From: Pyropia haitanensis
Taxonomy: Eukaryota; Rhodophyta; Bangiophyceae; Bangiales; Bangiaceae
Reading direction: 5' to 3'
NCBI GenBank assembly: GCA_008729055.1
Contig: SDUX01000006.1
Location: 3,150,842 to 3,214,841 of the forward strand
DNA: 64,000 nt
Below the pieces are notes generated by a model that saw only the letters and a program-made list of their open reading frames with translations, did not search any database and had not been told where the DNA came from. This document shows positions 21,328 to 33,561 of this stretch, piece after piece. Each line of letters starts with the position of its first letter. Position 1 is the first letter of the stretch. The translations under genes and the position numbers were made by a program.

Positions 21328-24300
21328 CTACCCAAAGTGCTCGACGCGCACCACAAACTTGACGTTGCACCCAAAGTCGAGCGACGTCTCCGCCGCGGAC
21401 GAGCCCGCGTACCCATTGTGGCGGCCCATCCCCCCCCCAGCGCGGCCGGCTCGAGCCCCGCCGCGCCGCTCAGGTCCGCCACCGCCGCCGACACCTCCTG
21501 CCCAAACACGTTCATCCCGCGCGCGCCTGGGAACGTGGCGCTCCCCGCGCCCGTCAGCAGCCCGCGCACGATCGTGCCGCGCATCGCGCGCATCGCCGCC
21601 GCGCGGACCGCGTCGGCCATCGGGGCGGGCCCGCAAAAGAACACCCCGTGCACCGCGTTGTTGCGCGACCGCGCGGCGATGCCCTCAAACAGCGCGTCCC
21701 AGTCGGGGCGCCCGTAGTGGGTGCGCAGCGGCACCCGCTCATAGTCGGCCATCCACGGCTCGAGGGCGGGCGCCGCGCGCGTGAGGTACCGGTGCAGCCG
21801 CACGCAGGGAGAATCGGCGAGCGGCAGCATCTCACGGACGAGCCAGCCATCCGCGGCGGGGTCGGGGGCGGTCCACACAAAGTCAAGGGAGCGGGTTTTG
21901 GAGTGGGAGTTTTGGTAGTTCTCTGCCAGCACCACCCGGTCACCAATGACGCGGAGGAGGCGGGCGCCGAGGAAGAGGGCGAGGACGGGCCAGACGATGA
22001 GGAGCTGAAAGACGCCAAACAGGTTGGCGGGCGAGCGCACGCCCGCCAGCGACAGGATGTCGGTGACGACGCAAAAGAGGGATGCGGGGAAGAGGACAAA
22101 CAGGTCGAGACCGTTGTACGGGACCCCCCGCAGCTCAATCACCTCGAGCACCGACGTCAGGCCAATGACCGCCGTAACGCAGCCGCAGAGGACCAGGTCC
22201 ACAGCCGTCAGCGCGTCGAGCCGGTGCACCGATAGTCCCTGGGAGAGGAGGTCGAGCTCCCCAAAGATGGCCGAGAAGCCGACCACCACAAACCGCGCCA
22301 GCAACACCCACAGCAGCAGGATGTTAACTGTCACCGAGTGGAGGTACAGCAGCAGCAGCATCCGCTTGGACCGCAGCACCGCCAGGTCATCCGCGGGGCG
22401 GTCGACGAGGGTGCCGTCGGCCAGCCGGGCCCGCCGCTGCTGCGCGTGCCGCACCATCGCGGTGCTGCCAAAGCTCATCCCAATCATCGCGCTCACCGAC
22501 AGGTGGTACGTGGCGGTCCGCTCCTGCGCCTGGAGGCCCGAAAAAGCCTGCGTCAGCGCGTCAACGTACGCCTGGGAGCCCCGCTCACCGTCAGACTGCC
22601 GCCCCGCAGCAGCCGCCTTTTCCACCGCCGCCCGCTGTTCGCGTCGGCGGCGGTGCTCCACCTCGGACGCCGCCTCGTTGACGCTCAGCATCTCGCGAGA
22701 GAGGGCGTAGGGGAGCGCCCGCGTTATAGACGTGTCGCCCGTGGCGGCGATGGCGGCGGTACCGTCGTCCCTGTCCCACCCGATGGTGGGGGGGGGACGC
22801 CGGGCAAGTGGCGATAAGGCGTCCATGTCTAGGACGACCGCCGGGGGGGGGGGGGGGGACCGCCGCCGGCCAACGACCGCGACATGCTCGGCGCCGAAGC
22901 GGAGCGGCGGAGGGGGCACCGGGGGGGGGGGCGCGGACGGTCCGCCGGCCTGGGAGCGGCGTCCGCGGCACGGGGCAGGGTGGTCGACGGCAGGGGCGTC
23001 GCCAACACTGGTCCGTGCGCGTGGTCGGACGAAGACGAGTGGGAGGAGCCCGACGGCACAGCAGCCGCCGGCCGCGCTGCGTGCCGTCGCGGGCGGCCCG
23101 TCGGTGGCCGCCTGTGCGCAGCCGCCGCCTCCCCATCGACGCTGCTATCATCCGAGTCGATGCGGATGACCGCGTCCAAGGGGAAGCCCGCCGGCGCGGC
23201 ACGCTCGCTGCCGCTGTCCACCCCACACTCGTCGCTGTCGCGTCCTTCCTGGGCAGTGAAGAACGTGCCCGACGACGCAAACGACACGTCCCCGTCATCG
23301 TCCGTGTCGGCGCCACTGACGGGGGAGGGCGCGTACGTGGCGCGCCCGGTGGTCGGCGCAAACGATACGGCGGGACGCTTGGCAATCGCGCCCACCAGGG
23401 GGGGGAGCTCCGTCTTGGATGCTCCGCTACTCGCAGCGTGCCGCGCGCCGCCGCCGCCACCGTGCTCATCCTCACCGCCGTCACTCTCGTGGTCGGCGGA
23501 CCACCACCGGTCTCCAGACGGGACCGTGTCGCCGGGCGAGAAGCGTCCCGTTGTCGACTTGCTGCCGGCGGGGGGCGACGCGGCCGCTGCGGCGGCAGCG
23601 GCGGCGGCCGCCGCGGCCGTCGCCGACGGCGCCCCCCAGTTGGTCATCCAGTGGTGCGCTGCCTTGGTGACGGACGAGAACGGGGTGGCGCCAACGCCGC
23701 CGCCAATGAGCACAATGTGCTCAAACTGCCCCACGTGCTGCGCGGGCGAGCCGTACGGGCCGCGAACGTGTACCTCAATGTCCTCCCCGCAGCCGATAAC
23801 CCGGTCCCGAAAGACCGCGTGCATCGCGGCGGACCAGTCGCCCGCACTCTTGATGTAAAACGTCAAGTCCTCCTCGTGCGGCGACGACGCGATCGTAAAT
23901 GGGTGCCACTGGAGCTTGGACAGCGCGGGGACCTTGACCTCGGCATACTGCCCCGCCTGGAAGTGGAAGACCCGCGGCAGCCGCAGCCGCAGCACGTCAG
24001 AGTCGCTAAAGTCCGCCGCGTGCTTGGTCACCAGCACGTACGAGCGGTGCTCCCGCCAGCGGCGGGTGAGGCGGTCAAAGGTGTAGAGGAGGAGCGGCGC
24101 GACCACCCACTTCCACGTCCGCGGCACCCCGTAGTGCAGGCCGTGCACGATGAGCAAGATGTAAAAGAGGGTCATGCCGCCGATGTGAACGGCGTGGAAG
24201 AGCTCAAAGTTGGCCATCCGCACCGACGCCATGGACGTCAGCCGGATGACCGCGAGCAGGATGAAGAGCAGCATGCCCGACACAAAGAGGCTCGTCATGC

Positions 24301-24721
24301 CCGTCACGCCCCCCGACCACGGGGAGGACAGGGCGTACGCGACCCAGTGGAAGATGGCGTGCACGGCGCCCGCGACAATGACAAGCAAGCCGACGGCGGC
24401 GTGAAACACGGGCATGGCCTTGTCAAACTCGAGGACGAGGTTGAGGGGCGTCTCCCGCAGAAAGGTGATGAAGCTGCGCGCGGCGAGAAGCACCACCAGC
24501 GCCGAGTTAAGGTTGAGCGTCGCCCCCGCCCCGCGCGCGATGCTCGTCGTCCACCGCCGGTAGTCGTCGTGGCGGGGGTACTCGTTGACCGCCCCGTCAC
24601 TGAACAGGAGCACGTTGACGCACACGTACGCGGCGAGAAAGGTCAGCCGGAATCCCCGGTCACTGAGAACGGCTTCCGTCTTGGAGAGGGGGCGCTGTAG
24701 CGCTCGGAAGAGGCGGAACAT
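21328..24721 (-). CDS. NADPH oxidase (respiratory burst oxidase type) with extra membrane domain, two frame breaks
   Basis: The ATG is at 24719-24721. The enzyme passes electrons from NADPH through FAD and two haems across the membrane to make superoxide. Visible in order: membrane helices with the haem His pairs (His107/His121 and His176 or 179/His193), the FAD motif HPFTIASSP (273-281), and the nucleotide motif GGGVGATPFSSV (340-351). Next come a long disordered insert, about four further hydrophobic helices (roughly residues 785-925, starting near MLLLLYLHSVTVN), the NADPH-side RPDWDALFEGIA, VFFCGP near 1030 and a C-terminal VKFVVRVEHFG. There are no EF-hands. The frame breaks at a 16-base C run (22843-22858, plus strand G) and at a 9-base run (21430-21438). 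One extra base at each restores a single frame of 1131 residues ending at the TAG at 21328-21330. Related ferric reductases lack this C-terminal pattern. Confidence 0.88.
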
Positions 24722-27700
24722 GATGGGCAGTGCCAGGGGGGACCGCAGGCAGGGCGGGCAGGACAGAGTACAGACGGGATGACGGGGGCGGAGGGGTCAC
24801 CGCCGTCGTCTGCGGTGGCAAGCAGGGCCCGCCAGCGGGGCCGCAGGCGGGAGAGCCGCCTACGGCAAAAGCGTTGGCGGGCGAAGGGGGAAGAGAGATG
24901 GCGGAGCGCGGGTGCGGGAAAGAGGTGGAGGAATGCGGGCGAAGGAGGCGCCGAGATGGGTAGTGCCGAGCCGCCGGCGTTGCGGCCACCCATGCACGGC
25001 GACGATGTTTCGTCAGCCGCTGGTCGAGAGCGCGGGGTGGCCCACCAGCGGCGGGTATGTATACCCTAGCCGCGTGTCCGCGGCACCACCCCTCACCCGC
25101 CCCACCCCACCTCACCTTCGCCGCGCCACCCGTTGTTCCACCCACTCCCCCCCCCACCGCCAGGAAAGCGAGGCGGACGAAAGGGCGTGCGCAAAACAAC
25201 AACAAAAAACGATCGGCCACGGCAGTGGCGCCCGTGCGGGGGGGCCAGCTCCCCTCCCCGGGCAGGCACGCACGCGGCGCCACACCCGCACGCATACACA
25301 ACCCCCTCAGTCGCCGCCACGCCGGCGGCGGGGATGACTTGGGCGCACGCGGTGGAAAGACCGCAGCGTGAGTACGAGTCCTGCGTCAGCCGGGAACAGG
25401 GGGGATGGGAGGGGACTTGAGTTGATCGGTGCCCCGCTTAGGGCGGGGGAGATACCCGTGAGGCGGTCTACCCACCGTGCACGCGCACGGCCGGAAGGCG
25501 ACAGGGGGAGAGACCTGCGAGGCAGCGCCGAGGCTACAGTTGCGAGCTCGATTAACGCGGCGGCCGTCCCGCCCCGCACCCAGCCCGCGGGCAGGCACGC
25601 GCGACACCAGCGCCACCCCTCACCCCACTAGCTGCACCTGCGGATGCCAACTCGACGCGACTAGGACCGCCGCAAGCCCCCGGCCGCCCGCCGCCACCAC
25701 GCCAGCGACATTACCGGTGGTGGTGGTGCACGGTGGTGCGTGCGCCGCGCCGCCGAGCACGCTCCCCCCCGCTGCCGCTCCCCCACCCTCCCCAAGTCTA
25801 GGCGGAGCAGCCGGCGCTCGTGGCGCCGCGCGGCGCGACGAGGGTGTGACGACGGCGGCCATTGACACAGCCGAGGTGGGGGATGGCCGCCGTCGACGCC
25901 ACCGCCGCCGACGCGGACGCCGCCGCCGCCGCCGTCACCGCCGTGCGCCCATGGCCGGCGCACGCCCGCCAAAGAGGCACGCCGTGCACAAGGGGACGTG
26001 AGGCACACGGCCACGCCCGCCGACGCGCGCAGGGGGACGGGATCAATTCGGTCGCGGCGGGTGCGGTGGTGCGGACCGCCGTCGACGGCGGCGGCTGTCG
26101 CGCGCCGCCGCCGCCGCCTCGCAGGCGGTTGTCATCTCCCGTCACCGTCGCTGCCACCGCTGCCGCTGCCACTGCCGCTGCCGCTGGGACCACCGCCGCC
26201 GCGGCCGTCGTTGTCAACTAAATCAGCTCCGCGCTGCCGGCCGGGGAGGGACACCCCAACGCCAGGAATAGGCGCTGGCGGTGGCCGCCGACACCTGTCC
26301 GACGAGGTACGGGGGGAAAGGGGGGGCGGGAGACGCGCCGCGTCAAGCGTCGCGCACGCGCAATCCGCGACGAGTCGTGCCGCGCCGCCGCGCACGGCCG
26401 CCGGCGCGGCGTCGCGTCGTCGCCACGCACGTGTCGGCGGCGCGTACCGCGGCGGTCGGCCGGCAACGGTGACCGCCGTCGACGGCCGAATTGGGGGGAA
26501 GGTGCGCTGCGGGGGGTAGGTGGAGGTGGGTGGGTACGTGGGCGTGCGCGAGGGCGCACGCAGGTACGGGAGTGGTGGCCGAAAAAATTAGAGCGTGGGA
26601 CCAAGGCGCCGGCGCCGCCGGCCGGGGGGTGTGCAAGTCGAGGTAGGACGGCGGTGGAGGTGACCGCGTGGTGACCCGGCGCGCCGCGGCGGCACGACGA
26701 CAAAGAAGACGCGGGACAGCGGCCCTGTAGCGAGCCGCGTCGGACGGCAGAACGGCACGCGCAGGCCGACGCTTGCTTTACAGACGCGGTACAGAAGTAA
26801 ATTACGTGGAGCACCCACGTGGCCTGATCCGCCACCGGTCCGCGCGTGCGCCTCTGCCCACGACCCTCTCATGCTGTACCGCTTTTTCTCTGTTCTTTAT
26901 TTTCCGCCGCCCACCGCCAAAGCTGCTGTCGGTTCCTGTCGCTCTGTCCTTCAGAAGTCGAGAGGGGGAAGTTCCGAGCCGTTGGGAGTGGCCCCTTTTT
27001 GGCCGCCGCCGCGGGGCCTCTGCCTCCCGTCCCTGCCCACCTGCGGGACGGGGCACGTCGTTTATGAGGCCACCGACTGCTTCCACAGGGTGGTGAGCCA
27101 GTGCGGACCGCACCGCAGCGGCGCCGAGGTAGAAACGGATGCCCGTCAGTGAGCTGGCGCACGCGTGCGGGCGACCTGCGTGTCGACGGGTTCCGTGCGG
27201 TTGCCCGCTTCAGCACAGCGTGGCCCGGCCTCCCATTGCGGCACCTTTGGCCACCGCTGCGGCGTCGGCTGACCGAGCAAACGCGACGGGGAACTCCAAA
27301 AAGAGGCACCCAACGGATGCATTGTCAACGCGTGGCCAATCGCCCACTTCCGCTGCTGCCGCATGTATCCGCCCAGAACGGTCAGGCGTGCAGATACCGA
27401 CAAGCATCTCTCCGCCAGTGAAATGAGGACGCCAAGTTCTGGCACTGCTATGCTACGCTATGGTGCTACATCATACGAGGAACACCAACATCACGAGGCA
27501 CTCGGGCAGGCGACGTGCTGTGAAGTCACAAGGGTAAGACAAAAACATCCGACTTTACCATGATGGGCACCGCCCTGCCATACGAACCACAGTGCAAGTG
27601 GCAACAAATGCATACAAAAAGAAAGGACAACACCTAGACAGCCGCGCCGCCAAACACATCCAACGACTGCGTTACCGCACGAAGCCGGCGTTCAGGTCCG

Positions 27701-28657
27701 TCGATCCAAGCAAGAAAGAACAAGCAAAACGCATGAGCTCACAGCGAGTCAGTACCAGGTGCTCCACGCAAAAAGGGAGCACAGCTCCCGCACAACACCG
27801 ACAATCGCCCTGCGTGGCGTCAAGGTCAGAGCCCAATACTGGTTGGCTTCATGCAGCGTCCGGCAATCAAAAGTGAAGAAATGAGTGCGCCGGGCCATCA
27901 ATATTAACGAGATTCTAATAGTAAATCATCACACCCAGAACGCCGCGCAGGGAAGGGGGCGGGGGGCAGGGGAAAGGGGGGAGTCAATGAGACACAGCGG
28001 AGGGGGGCGAAAGAAACGTACACCATCACCAAGAGGGATGCGGCACACGGGAGCAAGAAGGACGGCGTCGTTCACCCTCACCGGATTGACGACACAAGCT
28101 GATGCACGCTTGGGGTCGTCCTAAGCAGTCACAGCAGCACCGGCGAAGACGGCATGGCGATGTGTTGCTCAGAGACGGCACTCGTGCGCCGGCTACGTGA
28201 CGCTGCGCCCGTCGTGTCGGGGGCGGCCGCGTTTTGCTCTCCGCGGCGGTCGCGGTCCACTCAATCGGATCAACGCGTCATTGGATCAATACTGTAGTGG
28301 CCCCGCCAAACCAAGTACATCCACCTGCCTCACAAACTCCTACCACGCTGTGTCGGCTACATCAAGCCAGGCAAGGCACGTGCAACCGGATCCCGCGCGC
28401 TGCTCCCGCGGGCCTTGCAGACGCTGCTCGGTCCCCCCGCTTGACGAGAATTTCTAGGCCTGCGCGCGTTCAAGGTGGGTCGTCGACAGTCGTCGAACGC
28501 TTCCCTGGCCGTGGGTGCCGCGGCTCCTGCCGCTCGTTCAAACGTTCGTCATCCAGTTGGCTGCCACAACCAGGCAGACCCTGCAGTTGAATCCCCGCAT
28601 CCTCCGGTCCCTCCAATCCGTCCTTCTCCTGGGATCAGCCACCATTCAGCAGCAACC
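24722..28657. other. Long divergent intergenic region between NADPH oxidase and RS-rich gene
   Basis: This 3.9 kb is the 5' flank of both neighbours. It has mixed composition, with an A/T-richer part at 27400-28000. Frames such as 25862-26221 are Ala-rich and open on both strands without motifs. I see no gene, RNA or repeat family I can support. Confidence 0.4.
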
Positions 28658-31600
28658 ATGCGCCCCCCCCCCTCACCTTCCCCTGGAGAGGACCTCCCGC
28701 GCTCCAGACCGCTCCCCTTTGTGCTCCCGTGGCCGACGACGGGTCCCGCGGCTCAGCTCTTGGGCCCCGTCGCTGCGTCGCTACCGCTACCGCTCGACGA
28801 CCTCCGGCACCGGCTGCATCAACAGCAGGGTGCGCCGCGGGTCAAACAGGAACGGACAGCAGCAGCGGCAGCGGCATCGCGGACGGCGCGCGCTACGATG
28901 GCGGCCAACGACGACGGGAAAGGTGTCCGCGTCAAAGAAGAGCCCGGCCGATCGTCGGCCGTGCCGCGCGACGCGCTGATCGCGCGCGGCGGCGGCGGTG
29001 GCGGCTGCGGTGGCGGCGGCGGCGGCGACAGCGGCGGCTGCAGCACGGCAGCCGTCGACGGGGCGGCGGCCACATGGCAGGACGTGAAGCCGCGGCTCCC
29101 ACTGCCAGCCGAGGCGCCCCACGACGGGCGGCCTGGCCTTCCTCGCCAGTCGCCGGCGTCGATGACGGCGACGCTGGGGGGGGGGGCGGAGGGTGCGCCG
29201 ACCAGCCTCGTGGTGGGCGGCTGGGGGCGGCTGGTGATGGGCCCGCTGGCACGACCTGTTGGGCTGCTGGTGGTGAGCCCACCAGCACCCGCGGCCGGTC
29301 GGCAGCCGCGTCACCAACGTGGTTTAGGGACCGCAGCGGCGAGCGACCGACCCCAGCGTCGACGGCGTCGGCCGCCCCGCACCGCGGCGGGGTGAGCGGC
29401 GGCCGAGAGGCGCACCGGGGGGGGGGGGGACGGGGGGGGGAGGGACTGGGCCAGACGACCGGCCCCACACGTCCCGCTGGCGGCATGACGACGGACGTGG
29501 CGACAGCCGGGACACTGGCGCCAGCAGCAGCCGGGACTCTGGCGCCGGCAAGAGTCGTGGTGGCAAAGCTGCCTTTGACGATGTGTCGATTGGGTGGGGG
29601 GGGCCCCTTCCACCGACAGCTGGGGACCGCGGCGGCCAAGGGGAAGTGTCCCAGGGAGGGGGGCTGGGTGGGAGCGGGGGTGGACCGGCAGACCCGACCC
29701 ACCCACTTCTTCGCGGACGCGACGACGGGCGGGACGACAGCCGAGGCGCGGGCGCCGGCGCGGACCGGCGTGGCGACCCTGATGTTTCGGCGCGTGGCCG
29801 CGGCGACGCCCCCCCGCGGTCAGACAGGGACCGCCACTCGCGACGGTCGCGGTCACCACGGGACACCCCCATGCCGCGTTCCGGCGACGACCTTGCGCCG
29901 CGTTCCCGTGACCAGCCCGCGCCACGGGTCAGCCGGGACGCAGGCGCCAGCAGCGGCCGGGGTGGCAAGGCTGTCTTTGATTCCGTGCCGCTTGGCCGGG
30001 GGGACTTCCGTCGGGGGGACCCCCTCCCGCGGCCATGCAGAGACCGCGGCGGCCAAGGGGAAGTGTCCCGGGGAGGGGGGCTGGATGGGAGCGGCGGTGG
30101 ATCGGCAGACCCGACCCACCCACTTCTTCGCGGACGCGACGACGGGCGGGACGACAGCCGAGGCGCGGGCGCCGGCGCGGACCGGCGTGGCGACCCTGAT
30201 GTTTCGGCGCGTGGCCGCGGCGACGCCCCCCCGCGGTCAGACAGGGACCGCCACTCGCGACGGTCGCGGTCACCACGGGACATCTCCGTGCCGCATTCCG
30301 GCGGCGGCCATGCACGGCGTTCGGGTGACCTCCCCGCGCCGCGGGTCTATGACCGCCCCGCGCCTCGGGACGGGGCCTGCCCGTTGCCGCGGGAAGGGCC
30401 GCCGCGCCCGTTGCCGCGGGAAGGGCCGCCGCGCCCGTTGCCGCGGGAGGCGTTCCACCCGGTACCGCGGGACGGGCCGCCCTCGCCGCCACGGGACGGC
30501 GCCCGGGGCTTTGCGCGTGACGTTGACGGCTGGCGGTCGGCGGCTGGGCACCCCCTCCGGAGCGATGACCATGGTGGCCGCCGTGGTGGGCCTTGCAAGC
30601 CTCCCGCGCGGGAAGACGACGTCTACCGTGGCACGCGGCACTGGGATGGCGGCGACGTTGGCAGCGGCGGCAGCGGCGGCGGCGGTGGTGGCTGCAGCGG
30701 CGGCGGCGGTGGTAGCGAGACGGCTGGTGAGGATCGCCGTCGCTCCTCTGCCCCCGACGCCCGCGGCGCGGCGTCCATGGCGGGTGACGGCGCCAAGCCG
30801 GCGACCGGCGGCGCTGGCCGACCGACGGGCCGCCGCAGCCGCTCGGCCGACGCCGACGACGGGCCGCCGCCCGTCCGCCGCCGCCTCGGTGCGGATGGGC
30901 GGGAGCGGTACGACCCCCGGGACGGAGGCCGGTGGGACCCCCGTGATGCGGGCCGCCGCGAGCCACGCGCCGACCGCAGCCCCGTGCGGCGGCGCTCCCC
31001 TATGCGGGACGGCCTGCTGCGGCCGCGGCCTGGCCCGACGGCGCCCATTGCCGCGTCTGCATTCGCCAAGCCGGAGCCGATGGCGGGTGGCGCAGCGCCT
31101 TCCCGTGCCGCCCCCACCGGCGGCAACGTCCGTGGCCCCGTTCTCAGCTCGGCCACCCCCGCCGCCGGACCTTCTGGTGGCCACGTGCCCACTGGTGCGC
31201 CCACCCCCACCGCGCGAGAGCTGGCCGCCACCGACGCGCGGCTGACCGACACCGAGGCGGCACTGGCGGCGGAGGAGGCGGCCATCCGCGCCGGCCGGCG
31301 GGCGTTTACCGCGACCGCCGCGTCGAACGCGCGGCGGCGCAAGGCCAACGACGCGGCCGCGGCGGCGCTGGCGCCAGAGGAGTTGGCCCTCCGGGAGCGC
31401 CGCGTGGCCCACATGCGGAGCGGCCGGCCGGGGTCGGCGGAGAGCGCCGCCATTGACGCCGAGGCGGTGCGCCTCGCCGGCGCGCGGCGGGCGGTCGACA
31501 TCGAGGCGGCGGCGCTGGCCAAGGCCGAGGCGGACGTGCGGGACGGCCGCCGCCGCCTGACCGCCCGCAACGCGATTGTGGGCAAGAAGCGGCAGGTGGC

Positions 31601-31769
31601 GGACCTCGAGCGGGCCTCGCTGGCGGAGCAGCGAGCGGAGGTCCGCGCCGCGGAGGAGCGGGCGCGGGCAGAGCGCCGGAGGGGGGGGGGTGGGCGGGAC
31701 GTGCCTAGGTTGATGGAGAGGGGCCACAGCCGTACGGCGGTGGTCTGGAAGGCGGTGGCGGCCCACTGA
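28658..31769 (+). CDS. RS/RD-rich nuclear-type protein with duplicated segment and coiled-coil end
   Basis: No named family fits. From ATG 28658 the product starts with Pro-rich sequence and two sumoylation-like sites (VKQE, VKEE), then a Gly-rich tract. The middle is rich in Arg, Asp and Ser (DRDRHSRRSRSPRD, twice), as in spliceosomal and RNA-processing proteins. GPPRPLPRE units follow, and then RYDPRDGGRWDPRDAGRREP. The last 170 residues (from TARELAATDARLTDTEAAL) are Ala/Glu/Arg-rich and should form a coiled coil. The start and the main frame differ. Either a 55-nt GT-AG intron (29273-29327, phase 0) joins them (1018 residues), or two one-base gains at G runs (29176-29186, 29417-29429) do (1037 residues). 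The intermediate frame encodes WFRDRSGERPTPAS, which favours the second reading. Confidence 0.6.
29626..30282 (+). repeat. In-frame 240-bp direct duplication, 417-bp spacing
   Basis: 29626-29865 and 30043-30282 are nearly identical and lie 417 bp (139 codons) apart, so both copies read in the same frame. Each encodes DRGGQGEVS through RSRSPRD. Weaker similarity extends upstream (RGGKAAFD against RGGKAVFD), where the copies differ by a five-codon insertion. Confidence 0.85.
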
Positions 31770-32415
31770 GCTAGACATCTTGTAGGCGATCTTCGTGGAC
31801 AGTCAACGCTCGTTCGGCGCCCCGATCGCTTTGGTACCCCGTTCCGGGTGGACTATGGGCCGCGCACTTGAGATGAGCCGTGGTACGCCGCCGCTATAGG
31901 TGTGTCCACTCTGGTGGTGGTGCTGCACCGCCTCTGTTGACGACCCTGCCCGCTGCGTGGGGGGGGAAGGGGCGGTTCTTCCGACTGTACGGACTTTGCA
32001 CGCGGCAAAACGACCGCCTGTACGCAGTCCATTGCACTGTCTGCGATTATTCGCTTGCAGACTTTCCAATTCTTTGCTGTCTGTGTCAGGCGTGTGGAGT
32101 CAACTCTGGCTTTGGCATGCAAACTGGGAAATTTGACGCATGAGCCTGTCTCCGCTGCTGTGGCGGTCGGGGACGCGTTCTGTCGGTCGCGCTTGGGGTG
32201 CGCCGAGCATCCCGCCTAGCGTCGCTCCCGTCGCGGCGCCCACGCAGGAGCGGCACCCGCCTGGGCGCGGAGAGCAGACGACCAGCCGGGGTGCTGCTCG
32301 ACGACGCACAAGCTGTTTCGGCTGACTCATTGGCTGCCAGCGGCTGTGCCGCGCGCTACGGATTGATCGTGGCGCTGCGGTTCCCGCCCCCGTCTGCCCC
32401 CTCCCTGCATCCCCA
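31770..32415. other. Intergenic region before RAB18-like gene
   Basis: This 646-nt interval holds the 3' UTR of the RS-rich gene and the RAB18 promoter and leader. It has nearly balanced base composition in 31850-32150 and no gene or repeat that I can see. Confidence 0.45.
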
Positions 32416-33561
32416 ATGAATAGCTATGACGAGCAGTTCAAGGTGCTGCTATGTGGAGATAGCGGTGCGTTTTGGGTGTGCCACTGGCGCCATGGCACTG
32501 GGCTTGCTACGGTGGGAGCGTGCGTTGCGCGTCTGTTTTTGGGTGTGGCGGGGTGGGTGAGGGTGGCTGGTGGAGGCTGACCAGCCGTGGCTTACCCGTC
32601 TGGAGGCACACGTCTGTGGTCTTTCTATTTGGTGTTGCGGGCCGTGGTATGTGTGCCTGTGTGGGTGTTTGTCTCTTGCAGGTGTCGGGAAGAGCTCCAT
32701 TCTCCTCCGCTTCACGGATGACGTGTTTGACGACGTTGCCCCCACCATTGGCGTCGACTTCAAAGTCAAGGCGCTCGACGTCGATGGCCGCCGTGTGAAA
32801 ATCACTGCCTGGGATACTGGTACGTCTCTTTCCCTGCTGCTGTGGTGGGTGTCACGTCTCGTGTCGACTGTCGGGGATATCTGTACCCATCCTCAGAGGC
32901 GACCGATTAGGCTAGTCCGGCGTGCCTGTATTCCCGCCCGTGCACCGTATTGTTGCCGTCCGCTCTGTTGTGCGTGGGCTCCTCTGCTGCGCAGCCTACA
33001 CTCTGGCGCGCGTTTCTGACCCTCGTCACGTCCTTGTGCCGTATCTCCACGCCCGGTTTGTACGTTGTGTCGGGTGCTTTCCTTTGGCGTCGCTGACGGG
33101 TGCGCCTGCCCCGCCCCGCAGCCGGCCAGGAGCGCTTCCGCACCCTCACCTCTGCCTACTACCGCGGTGCGCACGGGGTGGTGCTCGTCTATGACGTGTC
33201 CAAGCGCGAGACGTTTGACAACCTCGCGTCCGTATGGCTCCCCGAGGTGAACCAGTACAGCACGCGGCCCGAGGTGATCAAGATGATTGTGGGCAACAAG
33301 CTGGACCTGGCGTCACGGGAGGTGTCGGCCGCCGACGGCGACGCGCTCGCGCGGCGCAATGGGTGCCTCTTCATTGAGTCGTCGGCGCGGACGGCGACGG
33401 GGGTGAGGCAATGCTTTGAGGAGCTGGTGCGCAAGGTTCTGGACACGCCCCAGCTGTGCACCTCCACGTCGGGGGGGGGCGGCGGCGGGGGGGCAGACAC
33501 GCCGGGGCTGACCACCCTGGGCTCGTCTGAGCGGACGTCTGCATCTGATTGTTCTTGCTGA
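32416..33561 (+). CDS. RAB18: RAB18-like small GTPase, three exons
   Basis: Exons 32416-32464, 32682-32819 and 33122-33561; both introns are GT-AG with phase-1 joins that rebuild conserved codons (208 residues). The P-loop is GDSGVGKSS (residues 14-22), followed by [24 protein letters not shown] with the effector-loop Thr. Next are [22 protein letters not shown] (switch II, rejoined across intron 2), VGNKLDLA and the SSART form of the third guanine-binding motif. The [13 protein letters not shown] and LTSAYYRGA signature points to RAB18 rather than RAB1 or RAB8. The C-terminus CSC is a double-geranylgeranylation site. RAB18 acts at ER and lipid-droplet membranes. A Gly/Thr/Ser-rich linker before the tail is longer than usual. 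Confidence 0.92.

Noticed and set aside
22843..22858. An intron instead of a homopolymer error in NADPH oxidase
   Set aside because: The two frames overlap for 90 bases with sensible coding on each side of the run, and one added base joins them exactly; an intron would need to be unusually placed. It is not formally excluded.
30270..31778. Minus-strand open frame of about 500 codons
   Set aside because: Antisense shadow of the RS-rich gene; it contains only Arg/Pro/Ala low complexity.
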